From Sabellastarte sp. h YS-2021 (taxonomy: Eukaryota; Annelida; Polychaeta; Sabellida; Sabellidae), in NCBI GenBank assembly GCA_964017235.1, contig OZ024931.1, positions 97,916,221-97,980,220 on the forward strand: a stretch of DNA of 64,000 nucleotides. The letters run 5' to 3'. Under the pieces are notes generated by a model that was not told the origin of the DNA, made no database searches, and saw only the letters and a program-made list of their open reading frames with translations. How positions within the stretch are numbered: the stretch's first letter is position 1; each line of letters starts with the position of its first letter. Of the stretch, positions 62,581 to 64,000 are shown piece after piece. The translations under genes were made by a program, and so were the position numbers.

Positions 62581-64000
62581 CCTGTTTATCTATTTTTGGC
62601 AAAAATTCGAAAATTCAAAATGGCCACCATTTTTGGGAAAAGGAAAATTTTTTGAAAATTGCCAAGAGTACATTTCTTAGATAGCCTATAGGTCGAAAAT
62701 TTCAACGAAATAACTCTATTTTGCACGGTTAAGGCCAGTTTGTGTTTTTCCATTTTTGGCAAAAATTCAAAAATTCAAAATGGCCGCCATATGTGGGGAG
62801 GGGAAAATTTTTGGAAAATTGCAAAGAGTACATTTCTTAGATACCCCTTGGGTCGAAAATTTCGCCGAAATCGCTCTATCTCGCACGGTTAAGGAGATAG
62901 AAGCAAATTTGTGTTTTGCCATTGTTGGTAAAAATTCGAAATTCAAAATGGCCGCCATTTTTGGGGAGGGGAAAATTTTTTGAAAATTGCAAAGATCACA
63001 TTTTCTTAGATACCCTGTGGGTCGAAAATTTTGACGAAATCGCTCTATCTCGCACGGTTAAGGAGATAGAAGCAAATTTGTGTTTTGCCATTGTTGGTAA
63101 AAATTCGAAATTCAAAATGGCCGCCATTTTTGGGGAGGGGAAAATTTTTGGAAAATTACCAAGAGTACAATGCTCAGATACCCTGTGGGTCGAAATCTTT
63201 GACGAAATCGCTCTATCTCACACAGTTAAGGAGATAGAAGCAAATTTGTGTTTTGCCATTTTTGGCAAAAATTCGAAAATTCAAAATGGCCGCCATTTTT
63301 GGGGAGGGGAAAATTTTTTGAAAATTGTAAAGATTACATTCCTTAGATACCCTGTGGGTCGAAAATTTCGACGAAATCGCTCTATCTCGCACGGTTAAGG
63401 AGATAGAAGCAAATTTGTGTTTTGCCATTTTTGGCAAAAATTCGAAAATTCAAAATGGCCGCCATTTTTGGGGAGGGGAAAATTTTTTGAAAATTGCAAA
63501 GATTACATTCCTTAGATACCCTGTGGGTCGAAAATTTCAACGAAATCGCTCTATCTCGCACGGTTAAGGAGATAGAAGCAAATTTGTGTTTTGCCATTTT
63601 TGGCAAAAATTCGAAAATTCAAAATGGCCGCCATTTTTGGGGAGGGGAAAATTTTTGGAAAATTGCAAAGAGTACATTCCTTAGATACCCTGTGAGTCAA
63701 AAATTCTGTCCAAATCGCTCTATCTCTTACGGTTTCTGAGATATTAAGATTTTTTCGTTTTTCGCAAAAATTCAAGATGGCCGCCAAAAGTGGCGAAAAT
63801 TGAAAATTTTCAATTTTGTACAGAATACTCTTCTACTACCCTGTGAGTCAAAAATTCTGTCGAAATCGCTCTATCTCTTACGGTTTCTGAGATATTAGCA
63901 AATTACTCAAAAGTAGTACTGAAAATACACAATGAAGTACCTAAATGGCTATTACTCAAGTACTGACAAAGCTATCAGTCCCAAATGCAATACCAAGCGA
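62581..64000 (+). repeat. S2 tandem array (about 8 units of about 170 bp), runs off the window
   Basis: TTCAAAATGGCCGCCATTTT recurs at about 62,614, 62,773, 62,939, 63,109, 63,279, 63,450 and 63,618. The last units change to CTCTATCTCTTACGGTTTC before S4-like text at about 63,900. Confidence 0.9.

Noticed and set aside
62756-63739. Overlapping ORFs with KFKMAAIFGEGKIF-like repeats on both strands
   Set aside because: They follow the S2 unit period and occur in several frames. They are treated as satellite, not genes.
1-64000. CRISPR array or bacterial operon content
   Set aside because: Repeats are long, diverged tandem units without spacers. Gene structure, SINEs and DIRS elements are eukaryotic.

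Overview
This window is repeat-dense, non-coding-rich animal DNA, most likely from a marine invertebrate. The support is a spliced sirtuin (SIRT1-type) exon with animal splice signals, tRNA-derived SINEs, hAT-like MITEs, and above all DIRS-type tyrosine-recombinase retrotransposons. The phylum cannot be fixed from sequence alone. The SINE tail (a GCGACGTTAAACCCC-type end) recalls molluscs and some deuterostomes, which is only a weak hint.

Most of the window consists of DIRS retrotransposons nested inside one another, all with coding on the minus strand. I name five families A, B, D, E and F. (1) 3.9-27.3 kb: element B2 sits in a hairpin-ended repeat element (H2). B2 is split by element D (7.2-24.1 kb). 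D is itself split by a second H copy (8.5-10.1 kb), by a tandem-array element K (13.5-16.8 kb) and by an old family-A element A2 (17.5-23.25 kb), and A2 carries a SINE. (2) 33.1-47.8 kb: element E is split by element F (40.0-44.7 kb). The E/F junction region is present twice because of a 3.7-kb tandem duplication. (3) 50.6-60.9 kb: element B1 is split by A1 (54.7-60.4 kb). A1 is the youngest element, with three intact overlapping ORFs (Gag, RT/RNase H/methyltransferase-like, tyrosine recombinase) and nearly identical inverted terminal repeats. When the insertions are subtracted, the full-length elements come out at about 5.7-6.5 kb each. B1 and F come out near 4.7 kb because each carries a recognisable internal deletion. 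This agreement supports the nesting model.

Each element shows DIRS layout. Inverted terminal repeats (ITRs) flank it, and an internal complementary region (ICR) that rejoins both termini lies beside the 3' ITR. Four families share an almost identical ICR core and an ITR box, all five carry a G-rich block just outside the ICR, and insertions abut an AAT in the target. Between the elements lie mosaic tandem arrays of about 154-170-bp units (called S1-S6 here). Several of these end in short GC-rich perfect hairpins and look like non-autonomous Helitron/Helentron-type repeats.

The only host gene piece I can support is one SIRT1-type exon at 49,524-49,710 (minus), with a SINE in its downstream intron. 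No rRNA gene, functional tRNA gene or CRISPR array was seen.
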